Assembly (NCBI GenBank): GCA_028280845.1
Contig: JANQKZ010000053.1
Coordinates: 1-64,000, forward strand
Origin: Opitutales bacterium
Lineage (GTDB): Bacteria; Verrucomicrobiota; Verrucomicrobiia; Opitutales; JABSRG01
DNA: 64,000 nt
Direction: 5' to 3'
In this document: positions 15,599-25,551 of the stretch, piece after piece
Layout of the letters: each line of letters begins with the position of its first letter
Numbering within the stretch: position 1 is the stretch's first letter
Translations under genes and position numbers: made by a program
Notes under the pieces: model-generated
Seen by the model: the letters and a program-made list of their open reading frames with translations, nothing else
Told to the model about the DNA's origin: nothing
Database searches by the model: none

Positions 15599-18298
15599 CT
15601 AATCCAGGCTCTGGATCAGGCGCCTGATTTCCTCCAGTTTAGCCTGGTTATCCGCCAGTTGATCGCGGGCTCCCTGGACAATGTTCTCCGGGGCATTGGA
15701 AATAAACTTCTCGTTCTTCAGTTTAGCTTCGCCAGCCTGGACAAGCTTTTCCAGCTTGGCCAGTTCCCTGGAGAGGCGCTCGCGCTCGGCTTCCACGTCG
15801 ATACTTCCTGAAAGATCGAGATAAAAAGTTCCCAGCGGAGTCACCGTAGCCGGGCTGCCTTCGGGTTTCGTTTGAATCCGGGTCAATTCGCCGGCGCCCA
15901 GAAGCGATATGATTTTTTCGAGATGCTTTTCTATGATGGCGGCAGAGGCGTCTTCGGCTTCATAGGAAAAGGACACATCCCGCTTGGCCGCCAGGTTATA
16001 CTCCGCCTTCAGGGCCCGCGCCGTAGTCACGGTCTCGCGCACACTGGAAATCTCTTCGATCGCGGACGCATCAATATCCAAGTCCAGGTCGGCCAGGCTG
16101 TGGCGGCCATCGACGATGAGGGAACGTCCGTCTCCAAAGCCCATACGGCTCCAGAGCTCTTCGGTAATGAATGGAATAAAGGGATGCAGCATGAGCAACA
16201 GCTCGCGAATCACGTAATCCTGAATGGCCAGAACGGTGGTCTGGTGTCTCCGGTCCTTCAGCTTTGTTTTGCTGACCTCCACGTACCAATCACAAAAGTC
16301 GGTCCAGAAAAAGGCATAGAGGTGCTGGGTGATACGGGTGAGTTCATACTTGGCGAAGTCGGCTTCAATCGCCTGGAAAGTGGCCTTCAGCCGGCCCAGG
16401 ATCGCGTGGTCATCCGCATCCATGGCATCCGGGTCGATTCGGCCCAGGATCGCTTCAGCCGAGTGGTTGTCTGCAATCTCTCCGGACATCTGGCGGAAGC
16501 GGCAGACATTCCAGAGCTTGTTGCAGAAATTACGTCCCGGCTCGAGGCGTTCTTCGGCAAAGAGGATATCCAGGCCCTTTGGGGCGATACTGACCAGACC
16601 CAGGCGGATCCCATCCGCGCCATATTTATCGAGCAGGGCCAGGGCGTCCGGGGAATTGCCCAGGGTCTTCGAAAATTTCCGGCCCTGGATGTCCCGGATG
16701 AGACCGGTAAAATACACATCCTTAAAGGGGATCCGCTCTCGTATTTCTTCGATGGACAACTCTTTTTTATCCGCTCCCCCAAATTCAAGGCCGGCCATGA
16801 TCATCCGGGCGACCCAGAAGAAAATAATGTCAAAACCGGTAACGAGCAGCGAGGTGGGATAATAGTAGTGGAACCCGCGCTTGGCCTCTGCCGCTTCGTC
16901 TGGCCACCCCAGGGTCGCGAGGGGCCACAGCCAGGAGGATGCCCAGGTATCCAGGACATCTTCTTCCTGTTCCCAATTCTCCGGGTCTTCCGGCCCATGG
17001 ACGGACACATGCTGGTTGGCCGGATCATTCCGGTCGGCTCCCTTTTTATACCATACGGGAATGCGATGCCCCCACCAGAGCTGGCGGCTGATGGTCCAAT
17101 CATTGATATTGTTCAACCAATGCGAATAGGTCTTTTTCCAGCGCTCCGGATAAATATTGATGATGCCCTCGTCCACAGCTTTTAAAGCCTCGTCGACTTT
17201 GGGATATTTCATGAACCACTGCTCCGATAAGCGGGGTTCAATGGGGACGTCGGCACGCTCAGAAAAGCCGACATTGTTCTCGTAGCTTTCTTTTTTGACC
17301 AAGGCTCCCAGCTCATCGAGTAATTTCGCTGCGGCTTTCCGCGCCTCAAAGCGTTCCATGCCGACAAAGGGTTCGCCCAGCTCACTGACATGGCCATCCG
17401 GGGTCAAGACGTCCCGGGACGGGAGATCGTGCCGTTGTCCAATTTCCCAGTCCAGGATGTCGTGGGCCGGGGTTACTTTCAAAACGCCGGTCCCAAATTC
17501 CCGGTCCACGGCTTCGTCTGCCACGATGGGAATGGCCTCCCGGGGAAACGGCCGCCAGACATGTTTACCCACTAGAGCCCGGTAACGGTCATCTTCCGGG
17601 TGAACCGCCACTCCGGTGTCACCCATGATGGTTTCGGGACGCGTGGTCGCGATTTCGACAAAAGTCCCCGGCTCCTCCACAATCTCGTAGCGCATGCGGT
17701 AGAGAAACCCGGTTTGCGGTTTCATGATAACCTCCTCATCCGACAGCGCTGTCATGCTGGCGGGGCACCAATTGACCATACGCCATCCACGATAAATATA
17801 GCCTCGCTCATAAAGCTTAACAAAAGCGGTTAAGACCGATTCGGCATAATCGTCATCCAGAGTATGGACGTAGCGATCCCAGTCGCAGGAACAACCCAGG
17901 CGTTCCAGCTGCTTCAGAATGATCCCTCCATGATCGTCCCGCCAGGTTTTAGCCCGCTCGACAAAGCCATCACGCCCCAGGTCGTGGCGCGTTTTTCCCG
18001 CTTTCCGCAAATCCTTCTCCACCATGGTTTGCGTCGCGATGCCGGCATGGTCTGTGCCGGGGATCCAGACTGCACTTTTTCCCTGGATACGGGCCCGGCG
18101 CACGAAGATGTCCTGGACCGTATTGTTCAGAATATGCCCCATATGCAGGACCCCCGTCACATTGGGGGGAGGAATCACAATGCTATAAGCCGCTTTCGAC
18201 GAATCCACCTCTCCCTGAAAGGCGCCCGTTGCTTTCCAAGTTGAATACCAACGGTCCTCAACTTCTCTAGGCTCATATGCTTTAGGTATTTCTGACAT
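15599..18298 (-). CDS. valS: valyl-tRNA synthetase
   Basis: Charges tRNA-Val with valine in the cytoplasm; class I synthetase. The 899-aa length is typical. It shows the HIGH-type motif as HMGH at residues 52-55 within PPPNVTGVLHMGHIL. The editing domain follows (GDTGVAVHPEDDRY). The KMSKS loop appears as KFSKT near residue 541, within GRKFSKTLGNSPD. An anticodon-binding domain and a C-terminal coiled-coil arm (about 830-899, AERERLSRELAKLEKLVQAG) complete the ValRS plan. It diverges from glnD across 112 bp, and a terminator lies downstream at 15345-15372. No strong Shine-Dalgarno precedes ATG 18298. Confidence 0.97.
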   Translation of the reverse strand: MSEIPKAYEPREVEDRWYSTWKATGAFQGEVDSSKAAYSIVIPPPNVTGVLHMGHILNNTVQDIFVRRARIQGKSAVWIPGTDHAGIATQTMVEKDLRKAGKTRHDLGRDGFVERAKTWRDDHGGIILKQLERLGCSCDWDRYVHTLDDDYAESVLTAFVKLYERGYIYRGWRMVNWCPASMTALSDEEVIMKPQTGFLYRMRYEIVEEPGTFVEIATTRPETIMGDTGVAVHPEDDRYRALVGKHVWRPFPREAIPIVADEAVDREFGTGVLKVTPAHDILDWEIGQRHDLPSRDVLTPDGHVSELGEPFVGMERFEARKAAAKLLDELGALVKKESYENNVGFSERADVPIEPRLSEQWFMKYPKVDEALKAVDEGIINIYPERWKKTYSHWLNNINDWTISRQLWWGHRIPVWYKKGADRNDPANQHVSVHGPEDPENWEQEEDVLDTWASSWLWPLATLGWPDEAAEAKRGFHYYYPTSLLVTGFDIIFFWVARMIMAGLEFGGADKKELSIEEIRERIPFKDVYFTGLIRDIQGRKFSKTLGNSPDALALLDKYGADGIRLGLVSIAPKGLDILFAEERLEPGRNFCNKLWNVCRFRQMSGEIADNHSAEAILGRIDPDAMDADDHAILGRLKATFQAIEADFAKYELTRITQHLYAFFWTDFCDWYVEVSKTKLKDRRHQTTVLAIQDYVIRELLLMLHPFIPFITEELWSRMGFGDGRSLIVDGRHSLADLDLDIDASAIEEISSVRETVTTARALKAEYNLAAKRDVSFSYEAEDASAAIIEKHLEKIISLLGAGELTRIQTKPEGSPATVTPLGTFYLDLSGSIDVEAERERLSRELAKLEKLVQAGEAKLKNEKFISNAPENIVQGARDQLADNQAKLEEIRRLIQSLD

Positions 18299-18410
18299 CA
18301 GTCCGTAACGCTTTTGATTTGAAGAAAACGATTAACGTGCACAAAAAAAGGGTCACTGTCATGCTGAAAATCGGACTGAAAGAGATAACCCCACGCGCTC
18401 CTCTGTTCTA

Positions 18411-21233
18411 ATGGACGATCCATTGTTCAGGAGAATTCGACTACACGCCCAAAAGCGATTAGGTGACACCCGCGGTAAGCCTCGAGACCAGCGCTTACCC
18501 GCTTACAAGCGCTTCCTCTCTCTGGAGGACGAGATGCTGCTACGCTACCAGAAAAAGGGCGATTCCGGCCTTCGGGTGAGCCGGGCCCGCGCCGTCATGA
18601 TGGACGTGTTGATGGATAGCCTCTACGAGGATGCCGAGCACATTTACCAGGAGCAATATGGAACCCCGCCCTGTAAGTTGGCCATTCTTGCAACAGGCGG
18701 CTATGGTCGTAGCGAGCTGAGCCCTTTCAGCGACATTGACCTCATGTTTCTCTTCCCCAACCGGGTCAGTGCAGACCGAATTGGGCCATTTCAAACCGTC
18801 ATGACGGAAGAGATCCTCTACATCTTGTGGGATCTGCGCTTAAAAGTAGGGCACTCCGTGCGCAACACGAGGGAAGCAATCGAGGAAGCCAAAAACGAGA
18901 TAAAGTCCAAGAATGCCTTTCTCGACAGTCGACTGATTAGCGGTGACGCTAAATTGTTTAAACGCTTCGAGAGAGAGTATCGGAAATGGGTCCTGAAGGA
19001 TGAGCCCGAGGAATACGTTCGCAACCGTCTCGCCGCCATCGCCAAGCGCCATGCCAAATATGGGAACACGCCCTTTCTCCAGGAGCCGGAAATCAAAAAC
19101 GGGGTCGGCGGTCTGCGGGATTACCACAACATCCTTTGGCTGGCCCAGATCAAGCTCAGCGCAAACGACATCGAGGCTCTTGAAAAACGCGGCTACCTGC
19201 GGGTAGAGGAGCGAAAAAACCTGATTTCCAGCTATGACTTCCTGCTCCGGGTTCGCAACCAGTTGCACTTCCAGAGTAAACGGCCGACAGACCTCCTCAA
19301 CCTGGAAAATCAACCCCTGGTCGCTTTTCGCCTGGGTTACCGGCAACGTAATATCCTGAAACGGGTGGAAGTCTTCATGCAGGACTACTACCAGCACGCC
19401 AACACCATCTACCGCACGAGCGAGCGTATTTTGCGGCGCATGCGGATGAACCTTTTACCCGGGCGGGAACGCATCTCTTTCAGGTCGGTGATAGAGAGCC
19501 GCCAGGGAGGATCCAACAAGGAGCTCGATGGCTTGATCCTCCGCGACGGCCGCTTCTACAGCACGCAAAGTAATATATTTGAGGATGACCCCGAGCGGCT
19601 CATCCGCGTCTTTCGTCACGCGCAACAGTTCAATGTCGAATTTAGCCTGGAGTTAGCAGATCTCATTGAAGCCTCGGGGAATCTCATCACCCCGGCGGTG
19701 ATCAATAGCTCCACGGCCAACCGTTCCTTCCGGGCCATCATGCAGACCCCGGGCAACGTATTCCCCTTCCTCAGCCAGATGCATGAGCTGGGAATCCTGG
19801 GAAAATTTGTTCCCGAATTCGGTCAACTCACCTACCGCGTTCAGCATGAACACTATCATCGCTATACGGCGGATATCCACATCCTTGGCACCATCCGAGA
19901 GCTTGACCGGGTCAATCGCATTGATTTGCCGGAAATGGCCAAATACCGTGAGGCCCTTCGGGAGACTCCTACCCCTAACCTGCTCTACCTCATGTTGTTA
20001 CTTCACGACATTGGGAAGATTGAAGGGGTGAAGGATCATCACCAAACAGGTTTGAGCATAGCCAAGCCCATGCTCAACCGGCTCCAGATTATCCCCGAGA
20101 TGCAAGAGCAAATTCTGTTCATTATCGAGCATCATCTTGAAATGGCACGATTCTGGCAACGGCATGATATTGATGACTCGAAAACAGCAGCTCTCTTTGC
20201 TCGACAGGTCGAAGATACAGATAATCTCAAGTACCTTTACGTCGCCACATACTGCGATGCCCGGGCAACTTCTGAAAATTTATGGAATGGTTATAAAGAT
20301 GCTCTCCACACCCGCCTCTACCATACGACCCTGTCCGTATTAACCCCGAGAGGTGGACGGGGACCAAAGACGATTGACCATAAGATGGGTATCTTGGAAG
20401 AGATAAAGGCGAGAGCTATTGAAGGCGTCGGGCAGGAAGAAATCGAGGCGCATTTCAGTTTGCTGCCCGAACGCTACTTTATACATCACACTGCGGATGA
20501 TGTGGAACTGCATCTCCGTATGGTGCATGAACTGTTAACCAATATCTACGAGGCCGATTCTCTTGGAAGCCTGGTTCCAGTGGTAGACTGGAAGGACGAT
20601 CTGGATCAAAGTCTGACCGTCGTCAACGTCGTTACCTGGGATCGCCCCGGCCTCTTCTTCAAGCTGGCTGGCGCCTTCAGTGTGGCAGGCATCAACATCC
20701 TCAGCACCAAGGCAATCTCACGATCCGACCACATTACGATCGACACGTTTTACGTCGCAGAGCCCTCTGGCGGGGTGGTTACCAGCCAGAAAGCGCGGGG
20801 ACTATTTGAACACTACGTGAAGGAGGCCCTTTTGCACAACCGAGACCTGTTGCCAGAGATCCATGGCCAGTCCCGCCGCTTCCGTTTAAACAAGGCCAGT
20901 GACCTCGAAAAAATGCAGGCCCCCTTCCCACCTCAGGTCGATATTTACCACGAAATTTCCCTGAAACGGACCATTGTTGAAATCCAGGGGATTGACCGCA
21001 TCGGGCTACTCTATGAGTTGGCTCGGGCTATCTTTGACTCTGGCTTTGATATTACCTTTGCCCGGATTGCGACTGAACGCGGCATCGCCATGGATACCTT
21101 CTATATCGAGAGCATTCAGAAGGATAAATCCAAACAGGAAAAAACCCGAACCCGGAATCTGGTCGAACTCAGGGAATTGCTCAACCGGATCATTCGGGAA
21201 AGCGGCCCCGACGATACCCGGGCCGCCGGCTGA
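18411..21233 (+). CDS. glnD: bifunctional PII uridylyltransferase / uridylyl-removing enzyme
   Basis: Senses glutamine and modifies PII proteins, controlling nitrogen metabolism. Domains in order: nucleotidyltransferase with GGYGRSELSPFSDIDL near residue 100 (G-G, S and D-x-D catalytic motif); a helical linker; an HD phosphohydrolase domain with LLLHDIGKIEG near 530; and two ACT domains at about 735-810 (VTWDRPGLFFKLAGAF) and 852-925 (QGIDRIGLLYELARAIF) for glutamine sensing. Length 940 aa is normal. No glnB is in the window. The GAF histidine kinase follows after 51 bp and may share its transcript. Confidence 0.95.
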   Translation: MDDPLFRRIRLHAQKRLGDTRGKPRDQRLPAYKRFLSLEDEMLLRYQKKGDSGLRVSRARAVMMDVLMDSLYEDAEHIYQEQYGTPPCKLAILATGGYGRSELSPFSDIDLMFLFPNRVSADRIGPFQTVMTEEILYILWDLRLKVGHSVRNTREAIEEAKNEIKSKNAFLDSRLISGDAKLFKRFEREYRKWVLKDEPEEYVRNRLAAIAKRHAKYGNTPFLQEPEIKNGVGGLRDYHNILWLAQIKLSANDIEALEKRGYLRVEERKNLISSYDFLLRVRNQLHFQSKRPTDLLNLENQPLVAFRLGYRQRNILKRVEVFMQDYYQHANTIYRTSERILRRMRMNLLPGRERISFRSVIESRQGGSNKELDGLILRDGRFYSTQSNIFEDDPERLIRVFRHAQQFNVEFSLELADLIEASGNLITPAVINSSTANRSFRAIMQTPGNVFPFLSQMHELGILGKFVPEFGQLTYRVQHEHYHRYTADIHILGTIRELDRVNRIDLPEMAKYREALRETPTPNLLYLMLLLHDIGKIEGVKDHHQTGLSIAKPMLNRLQIIPEMQEQILFIIEHHLEMARFWQRHDIDDSKTAALFARQVEDTDNLKYLYVATYCDARATSENLWNGYKDALHTRLYHTTLSVLTPRGGRGPKTIDHKMGILEEIKARAIEGVGQEEIEAHFSLLPERYFIHHTADDVELHLRMVHELLTNIYEADSLGSLVPVVDWKDDLDQSLTVVNVVTWDRPGLFFKLAGAFSVAGINILSTKAISRSDHITIDTFYVAEPSGGVVTSQKARGLFEHYVKEALLHNRDLLPEIHGQSRRFRLNKASDLEKMQAPFPPQVDIYHEISLKRTIVEIQGIDRIGLLYELARAIFDSGFDITFARIATERGIAMDTFYIESIQKDKSKQEKTRTRNLVELRELLNRIIRESGPDDTRAAG

Positions 21234-21284
21234 AAATAAGCCTTGGCCACGGCTTCGGCCACTTGTAGATAGCTTCTTTGCTCT

Positions 21285-22994
21285 ATGCATAGCCTTGGAA
21301 ATGAAGCGCGGGTTATCGATTCCCTCTATCGAATCAGCAGCCTTGTCAGTAGCACGGAAGACCCAAAGGAAGCCCTCAGGTTTATCCTCGATGAGGTCAT
21401 GGCCGTGCTCCGGCCGGACAGTGCCTGTATTTCCCTGATCAATCCGGATACCAATCGACTCGAACTGGAATCGACCGCGGGAATGGAATTTGAGGGCAAT
21501 GACCTTGAGTTGAAGCTGGGCCAGGGAATCACCGGTTGGGTCGCCCTCCATGGAAAACCCGTCCTCGTGCCCGATGTAGAGGAGGAAGCGCGTTACATCG
21601 GCATATTCCCCGAAATTCGATCGGAAATGGCAGTGCCGATGGAGGAGCAGGGGATAGTCATCGGGGTCCTGAATGTGGAAAGCACCCAAGTGAACGCCTT
21701 CCTCGAAGATGACCTGAAAATCCTGACCCTTCTGGCCAACGAGGCGACCAAAGTGGTCAGCAAGCTGTGGTTGATTAATCAGCTGAAAATCAAAGCCGAA
21801 CAGCTGCAAGGCCTGGTCAGCCTGGGGCAAAACCTGGGCGGCACGATCCAGATCAATAACGTCTTTGAGAATCTGGTCCGAGAATCGCAGAAATTGATGA
21901 AAGCTCCCGTTTCGGCCCTTTTTCTGCTCAGCCCGGATAAGCAGAGCCTGCAACTTTCTACGCTCTACGACCGGGATGAAGGAATCATTCCTTATAAGGA
22001 AGAATTCTTTTTGGGCGATTCCGTCCTCGGCGCCTCGGTTCAGTTTCAAAAGCCGGTTGAAATCCCCGATCTCTTCCGGACCGATGAAGGCCACTTCCGC
22101 AGACTGGCCATGGAAAAGAATCTCCTATCCATGCTGGCCTGCCCTATCGTTACGGATGAAGAAGTGTTTGGGACCCTCCATATCTACACCGACGTGCCGC
22201 GACGGTTTAACAACGATGAGCGCAAAATCCTGCAGACCCTGTGTCGTATCGGCGGAGTCGCCATCCAAAATGTTCATCTCTACCAGCGGGTATTCTCTTC
22301 CGAGGAAACTCTGAGGAAAAATGAGAAGCTCACCACCCTCGGATTACTTGCCGCAGAAATCGCTCATGAAGTCCGTAATCCTCTCACGGTCATCAAACTG
22401 CTTTTCGAATCGCTGGACCTCAGTTTTCCGGAAGATCCCGGCAAGCAGAAGGATCTGACCATTATTTCGGAGAAACTGGTTCAACTTGAAGAGACGGTCG
22501 GACGCGTTCTGAGTTTTGGAAAGACCCGGCAGGATATGCATGCCCGGTATAACCTGGTGGATTTAATCCGGGATACGCTGGCCCTCGTGCGCCTGAAATG
22601 CCGCCAGAACCAGATCCAGCTCTTCTTCCGGACCGAGATGGACACTATCCCTATCGAATGTAATAAGGGACAACTTCAGCAAGGGCTCCTCAACCTCATC
22701 ATCAATTCCATTGAGGCGATAGGAAGTAAGGGCTCCATTCATATCCGAGCTACCATCGAGGGCGAAGCTCCGGCCCAGGTTGCCGCGATCTACATATCCG
22801 ACTCCGGCATCGGGGTGGCGGAAGATATCCAGGCTCAGATTTTCGATTCCTTCCTTACCCGGAAAAAAGGGGGAACCGGGTTGGGCCTGTCCATCGTCAA
22901 GCGTATCATGCGGACCCACCGAGGTGATATCGAACTGGTGGAAACTGGAGAACAGGGGACGACTTTTCGTATCTGGCTGCCGGTAAGCGAATAA
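21285..22994 (+). CDS. soluble sensor histidine kinase with two GAF domains
   Basis: The 569-aa protein has no membrane segment. Residues about 15-165 and 190-345 are two GAF domains (for example LGQGITGWVALHGKPVLVPD in the first), which may bind a small ligand. The HisKA phospho-acceptor is at about His 360 in AAEIAHEVRNPLTV. The HATPase_c domain shows the N box LNLIINSIEAIG, the G1 box DSGIGV and the G2 box KKGGTGLGLSIVKRI. There is no receiver domain and no response regulator nearby. Placement directly behind glnD suggests an NtrB-like role in nitrogen control, but the signal and partner are unknown. Confidence 0.9.
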   Translation: MHSLGNEARVIDSLYRISSLVSSTEDPKEALRFILDEVMAVLRPDSACISLINPDTNRLELESTAGMEFEGNDLELKLGQGITGWVALHGKPVLVPDVEEEARYIGIFPEIRSEMAVPMEEQGIVIGVLNVESTQVNAFLEDDLKILTLLANEATKVVSKLWLINQLKIKAEQLQGLVSLGQNLGGTIQINNVFENLVRESQKLMKAPVSALFLLSPDKQSLQLSTLYDRDEGIIPYKEEFFLGDSVLGASVQFQKPVEIPDLFRTDEGHFRRLAMEKNLLSMLACPIVTDEEVFGTLHIYTDVPRRFNNDERKILQTLCRIGGVAIQNVHLYQRVFSSEETLRKNEKLTTLGLLAAEIAHEVRNPLTVIKLLFESLDLSFPEDPGKQKDLTIISEKLVQLEETVGRVLSFGKTRQDMHARYNLVDLIRDTLALVRLKCRQNQIQLFFRTEMDTIPIECNKGQLQQGLLNLIINSIEAIGSKGSIHIRATIEGEAPAQVAAIYISDSGIGVAEDIQAQIFDSFLTRKKGGTGLGLSIVKRIMRTHRGDIELVETGEQGTTFRIWLPVSE

Positions 22995-23044
22995 CCCCTT
23001 ACATTTTTTTGTGGATCCCCGGAAAGCAGGGGTGACAGCAGATA

Positions 23045-23698
23045 CTAGTTTACCTTGTTACTCCCGAGAAAATTTTGCCATTCATCTTCTACTTCCACGT
23101 CAGTGAGAGTGCTCACAAAAGGTCTCCACTTGGGTCGCTCGGGTTTCCGAATCAGATGCATGCCTGCCTCATGGGGGAGACGGTTGGCCTTCCTGGTGTT
23201 GCAGTGAACACAACTGGTCACCACATTTTCCCAGGTCGTCTTTCCTCCGTGATGACGGGGAATGACATGGTCCAGATTCAGATCGGCGGGAGTGAAGGAT
23301 TTGCCGCAATACTGACAACGATAATCATCCCGATCATAGACTGCTTGCCGCGTAAACTTAACCTCCTGAGCAGGGAGCTTATCGTAATAACGCAGTAGCA
23401 GGACCTTCGGGATGCGTAGAGTCATCTTAACCGTCCGTATACAAGGCTGGTTCGGCCTGGGTGGATATTCCAGGGAAAACGCGAACCAGTCCTGTGCATC
23501 GAAGATCTGGAAATTGTCTTCTTCAGCAAATATCACTTGCGCGTGATCTTGAACAAGAAGACCGATGGCTCGTTTGACGCAGATGATGTTAACCGCTTGC
23601 CACACACGGTTTAGGACGAGAGTCCGATGGGAATAAACGCCATCCATCGGGACCGTTTTATGATCGAACAAGGGGGGTGTTGTCAATCCTTTGATCAT
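23045..23698 (-). CDS. HNH endonuclease family protein
   Basis: 217 aa. The C-terminal half carries an HNH/zinc-finger nuclease domain. It shows CQYCGKSF, then LDHVIPRHHGG with the catalytic His, then NVVTSCVHCN, giving two CxxC zinc pairs around the beta-beta-alpha metal core. The N-terminal ~110 residues (VLNRVWQAVNIICVKRAIGL...) are the extension common to a widespread stand-alone HNH family. The role is unknown: such proteins may be DNA nicking or repair nucleases or remnants of restriction or mobile systems. It stands alone, convergent with the histidine kinase, and the MITE copy 2 lies just upstream. Confidence 0.88.
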   Translation of the reverse strand: MIKGLTTPPLFDHKTVPMDGVYSHRTLVLNRVWQAVNIICVKRAIGLLVQDHAQVIFAEEDNFQIFDAQDWFAFSLEYPPRPNQPCIRTVKMTLRIPKVLLLRYYDKLPAQEVKFTRQAVYDRDDYRCQYCGKSFTPADLNLDHVIPRHHGGKTTWENVVTSCVHCNTRKANRLPHEAGMHLIRKPERPKWRPFVSTLTDVEVEDEWQNFLGSNKVN

Positions 23699-23769
23699 AA
23701 TAACATGTGAATATCCCTATTTATGGGCCATCTGTTACGGTTTCGGAACAATATGTTGGGGTCAGCCTG

Positions 23770-23896
23770 GAATGGCCCTAAGTTAAGGCAAGTATCCAAA
23801 TATTCTAGCCACGTTGACAATTGGGTTTAGTTCGTAGGGCCTCCTGCTTGCAGGATGGCCGCCCACCCTGAAAAGGAGCTTAACTTAGGGCCATTC
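23770..23896 (-). mobile_element. MITE-like element, copy 2 (127 bp)
   Basis: Same element as 2313-2456 in reverse orientation. The 18-bp terminal inverted repeats GAATGGCCCTAAGTTAAG are perfect here. The flanks GGGTCAGCCTG (23759-23769) and GAGTCAGCCTG (23897-23907) differ at one base, so an 11-bp target duplication is again likely. Relative to copy 1 it lacks 16 nt between two TTGT motifs and one G; the rest is nearly identical. It lies between an HNH nuclease gene and the end of a TPR-like gene. Confidence 0.8.
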
Positions 23897-23940
23897 GAGT
23901 CAGCCTGCATTTTGTTAAAAACTCGGACAAAGCGCCGCTC

Positions 23941-24726
23941 TCAGGGTTCCCTGAAACGGTTGCCGGCGGGGATCCCTAATTCCTGCTCCAGATTGCGTAT
24001 CCTGGATAACACCAGCGGACGCATGGCAAAAGGATCTTCAGGATCCAGACGGGGATACCAGGATGTGTAAAAGGCGTAGGCCAGGTCCGGGCGTCCGCCT
24101 CTTCTCAAGAGTTCGGCATGTAACCGACCGGCAAAATATGGCCCCTGTGGTGAGCTTGCCGCTTTCCCGAAATAGTCTGCAGCCATTAACGGTTGTTTCA
24201 GGATATTGTGATAGATCTGGGCAATTTCGATAAATAAGCGCGGATTGTCCTTATGATAATTCATGGCTTGCTCCAGGAGGTCGATCCCCGCATAGGCCTG
24301 CTCCGCGCGGATCCGATCGACCTGGCCTTCCGATTGGAGCTGTCCGCTGGTTTCCAATTCCCGTATTCTCCAATTGGATACATCATAGGCCAGGATACGA
24401 GCTCCCTGAACCCAGAAGTAGAGCGGCCGCGGATCCAATTGAGTCGTCGCGCGCAGGGCAGTCTCCGTTTTTGGCCAGTCTTTATCGAGCCAGAAATAGG
24501 AAGTTTGAATCCAGGCCATGTCGGCCAGGAGCGACCGAAATCCCCCAAAAAGCCCGAGGAGAATCCCCTGCCCGGCCGCCGCCCCCAGGGATTCCTGATT
24601 CAACACGGGCTGACCATCCAGGACCTCTTTCCACGCCGGCCGAACCCACGCACGACTCAGCGCGCCGGTCAGGAGCAGAACGAGAAAGACGAGGCCGAAG
24701 CGAAATACAGGTTTCATCGGAGTCAT
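23941..24726 (-). CDS. membrane-anchored TPR-like protein linked to an ABC exporter
   Basis: 261 aa with one N-terminal membrane segment (FGLVFLVLLLTGALS) that serves as anchor or uncleaved signal. The rest is helical with TPR-like spacing (ETALRATTQLDPRPLYFWVQ, FIEIAQIYHNILKQPLMAADYF). It starts 3 nt after the permease gene, so it belongs to the acylphosphatase-ABC operon. No enzymatic motif is seen. It is probably a periplasmic or membrane partner of the ABC-2 transporter (inference from context). Confidence 0.65.
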   Translation of the reverse strand: MTPMKPVFRFGLVFLVLLLTGALSRAWVRPAWKEVLDGQPVLNQESLGAAAGQGILLGLFGGFRSLLADMAWIQTSYFWLDKDWPKTETALRATTQLDPRPLYFWVQGARILAYDVSNWRIRELETSGQLQSEGQVDRIRAEQAYAGIDLLEQAMNYHKDNPRLFIEIAQIYHNILKQPLMAADYFGKAASSPQGPYFAGRLHAELLRRGGRPDLAYAFYTSWYPRLDPEDPFAMRPLVLSRIRNLEQELGIPAGNRFREP

Positions 24727-24729
24727 GAA

Positions 24730-25551
24730 TCAGACTTCACGCTGTTGAAAGATCATGGCAGCCAGCCCCAGCAACACGCCGATGTAGAGGACTCCATACC
24801 CCATGATCATCCACGAGCTAGTCATTGACAAGGCATCCCCGCTGGGAAACACGAGAAGATCACTGGTGTTAAACAAACTGAAATTGGGGAAAACCAACTG
24901 GATGATTTGCAAAAATGCGGAGTAGAACCAGCTCCGTCCGGCAAGGGTGGCTTCCTGCGCGATATACTGAAGCTGGCAAATCATGACCCCCATGAAAGAA
25001 ATCACCATGGCGTACATGGTCGACCTGGACAGCGCTGTGAAAAACAAGGTCATCGCGCTGATGACCCCAAGTCGAACGCCTTGGATGAGTCCAAAGATGA
25101 GCAGGTCTCCGTAGCGTGTATGACGGCCATCCGGGAACAGATCTGGGGTCAAATGGAGTAAGGCCGACTCCCGGAAGAACAAGATCACGCCAAGGAGCGA
25201 GGTAACCACCAACACAAACACCCACATCAGCAGCCAGATCCCAAGAAATTTACCGAGTAGAAATTGGAGTCGATGCACCGGACGCGCGAGAATGGTAAGC
25301 GCGGTCTTGTTCTCGATTTCGGTAAAAATCAACTGAGCCGTGAGGAGCACCCCCAAGAGGGTTCCAAAAAAGAGCACCGTGCCCGAACCGAGATCATAAA
25401 TAAACTTAAGCTCAGAACTTCCGAAGTTAAATTGCTGGAAAAACAAGGAGGACCCGGAGAACACCAGGGCCAGCAACAGCAGGAAATTGAAGAAGCGCTG
25501 CCGGACCACTTCCAAAAAAGTGATTTGCGTGATGGAAAAGATAACCCTCAC
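24730..25551 (-). CDS. ABC-2 type transporter permease
   Basis: 273-aa integral membrane protein with about six hydrophobic segments (FFNFLLLLALVFSGSSLFF, TVLFFGTLLGVLLTAQLIF, LLMWVFVLVVTSLLGVILFF, VLYIGVLLGLAAMIF). The segment FTEIENKTALTILARPVHRLQFLLGK is the conserved cytoplasmic loop of ABC-2 permeases. Its start overlaps the ATPase stop by 4 nt, so the two are translationally coupled and make one exporter. Substrate unknown. Confidence 0.85.
   Translation of the reverse strand: MRVIFSITQITFLEVVRQRFFNFLLLLALVFSGSSLFFQQFNFGSSELKFIYDLGSGTVLFFGTLLGVLLTAQLIFTEIENKTALTILARPVHRLQFLLGKFLGIWLLMWVFVLVVTSLLGVILFFRESALLHLTPDLFPDGRHTRYGDLLIFGLIQGVRLGVISAMTLFFTALSRSTMYAMVISFMGVMICQLQYIAQEATLAGRSWFYSAFLQIIQLVFPNFSLFNTSDLLVFPSGDALSMTSSWMIMGYGVLYIGVLLGLAAMIFQQREV

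Noticed and set aside
15872-17185. 437-codon plus-strand frame inside valS
   Set aside because: Antisense to a clear ValRS with full motifs; GC-rich third positions keep such frames open.
22995-23044. CCCC-GGGG hairpin between the histidine kinase and the HNH gene
   Set aside because: The stem is only four base pairs with no T-run behind it in either direction, so it is too weak to call a terminator.
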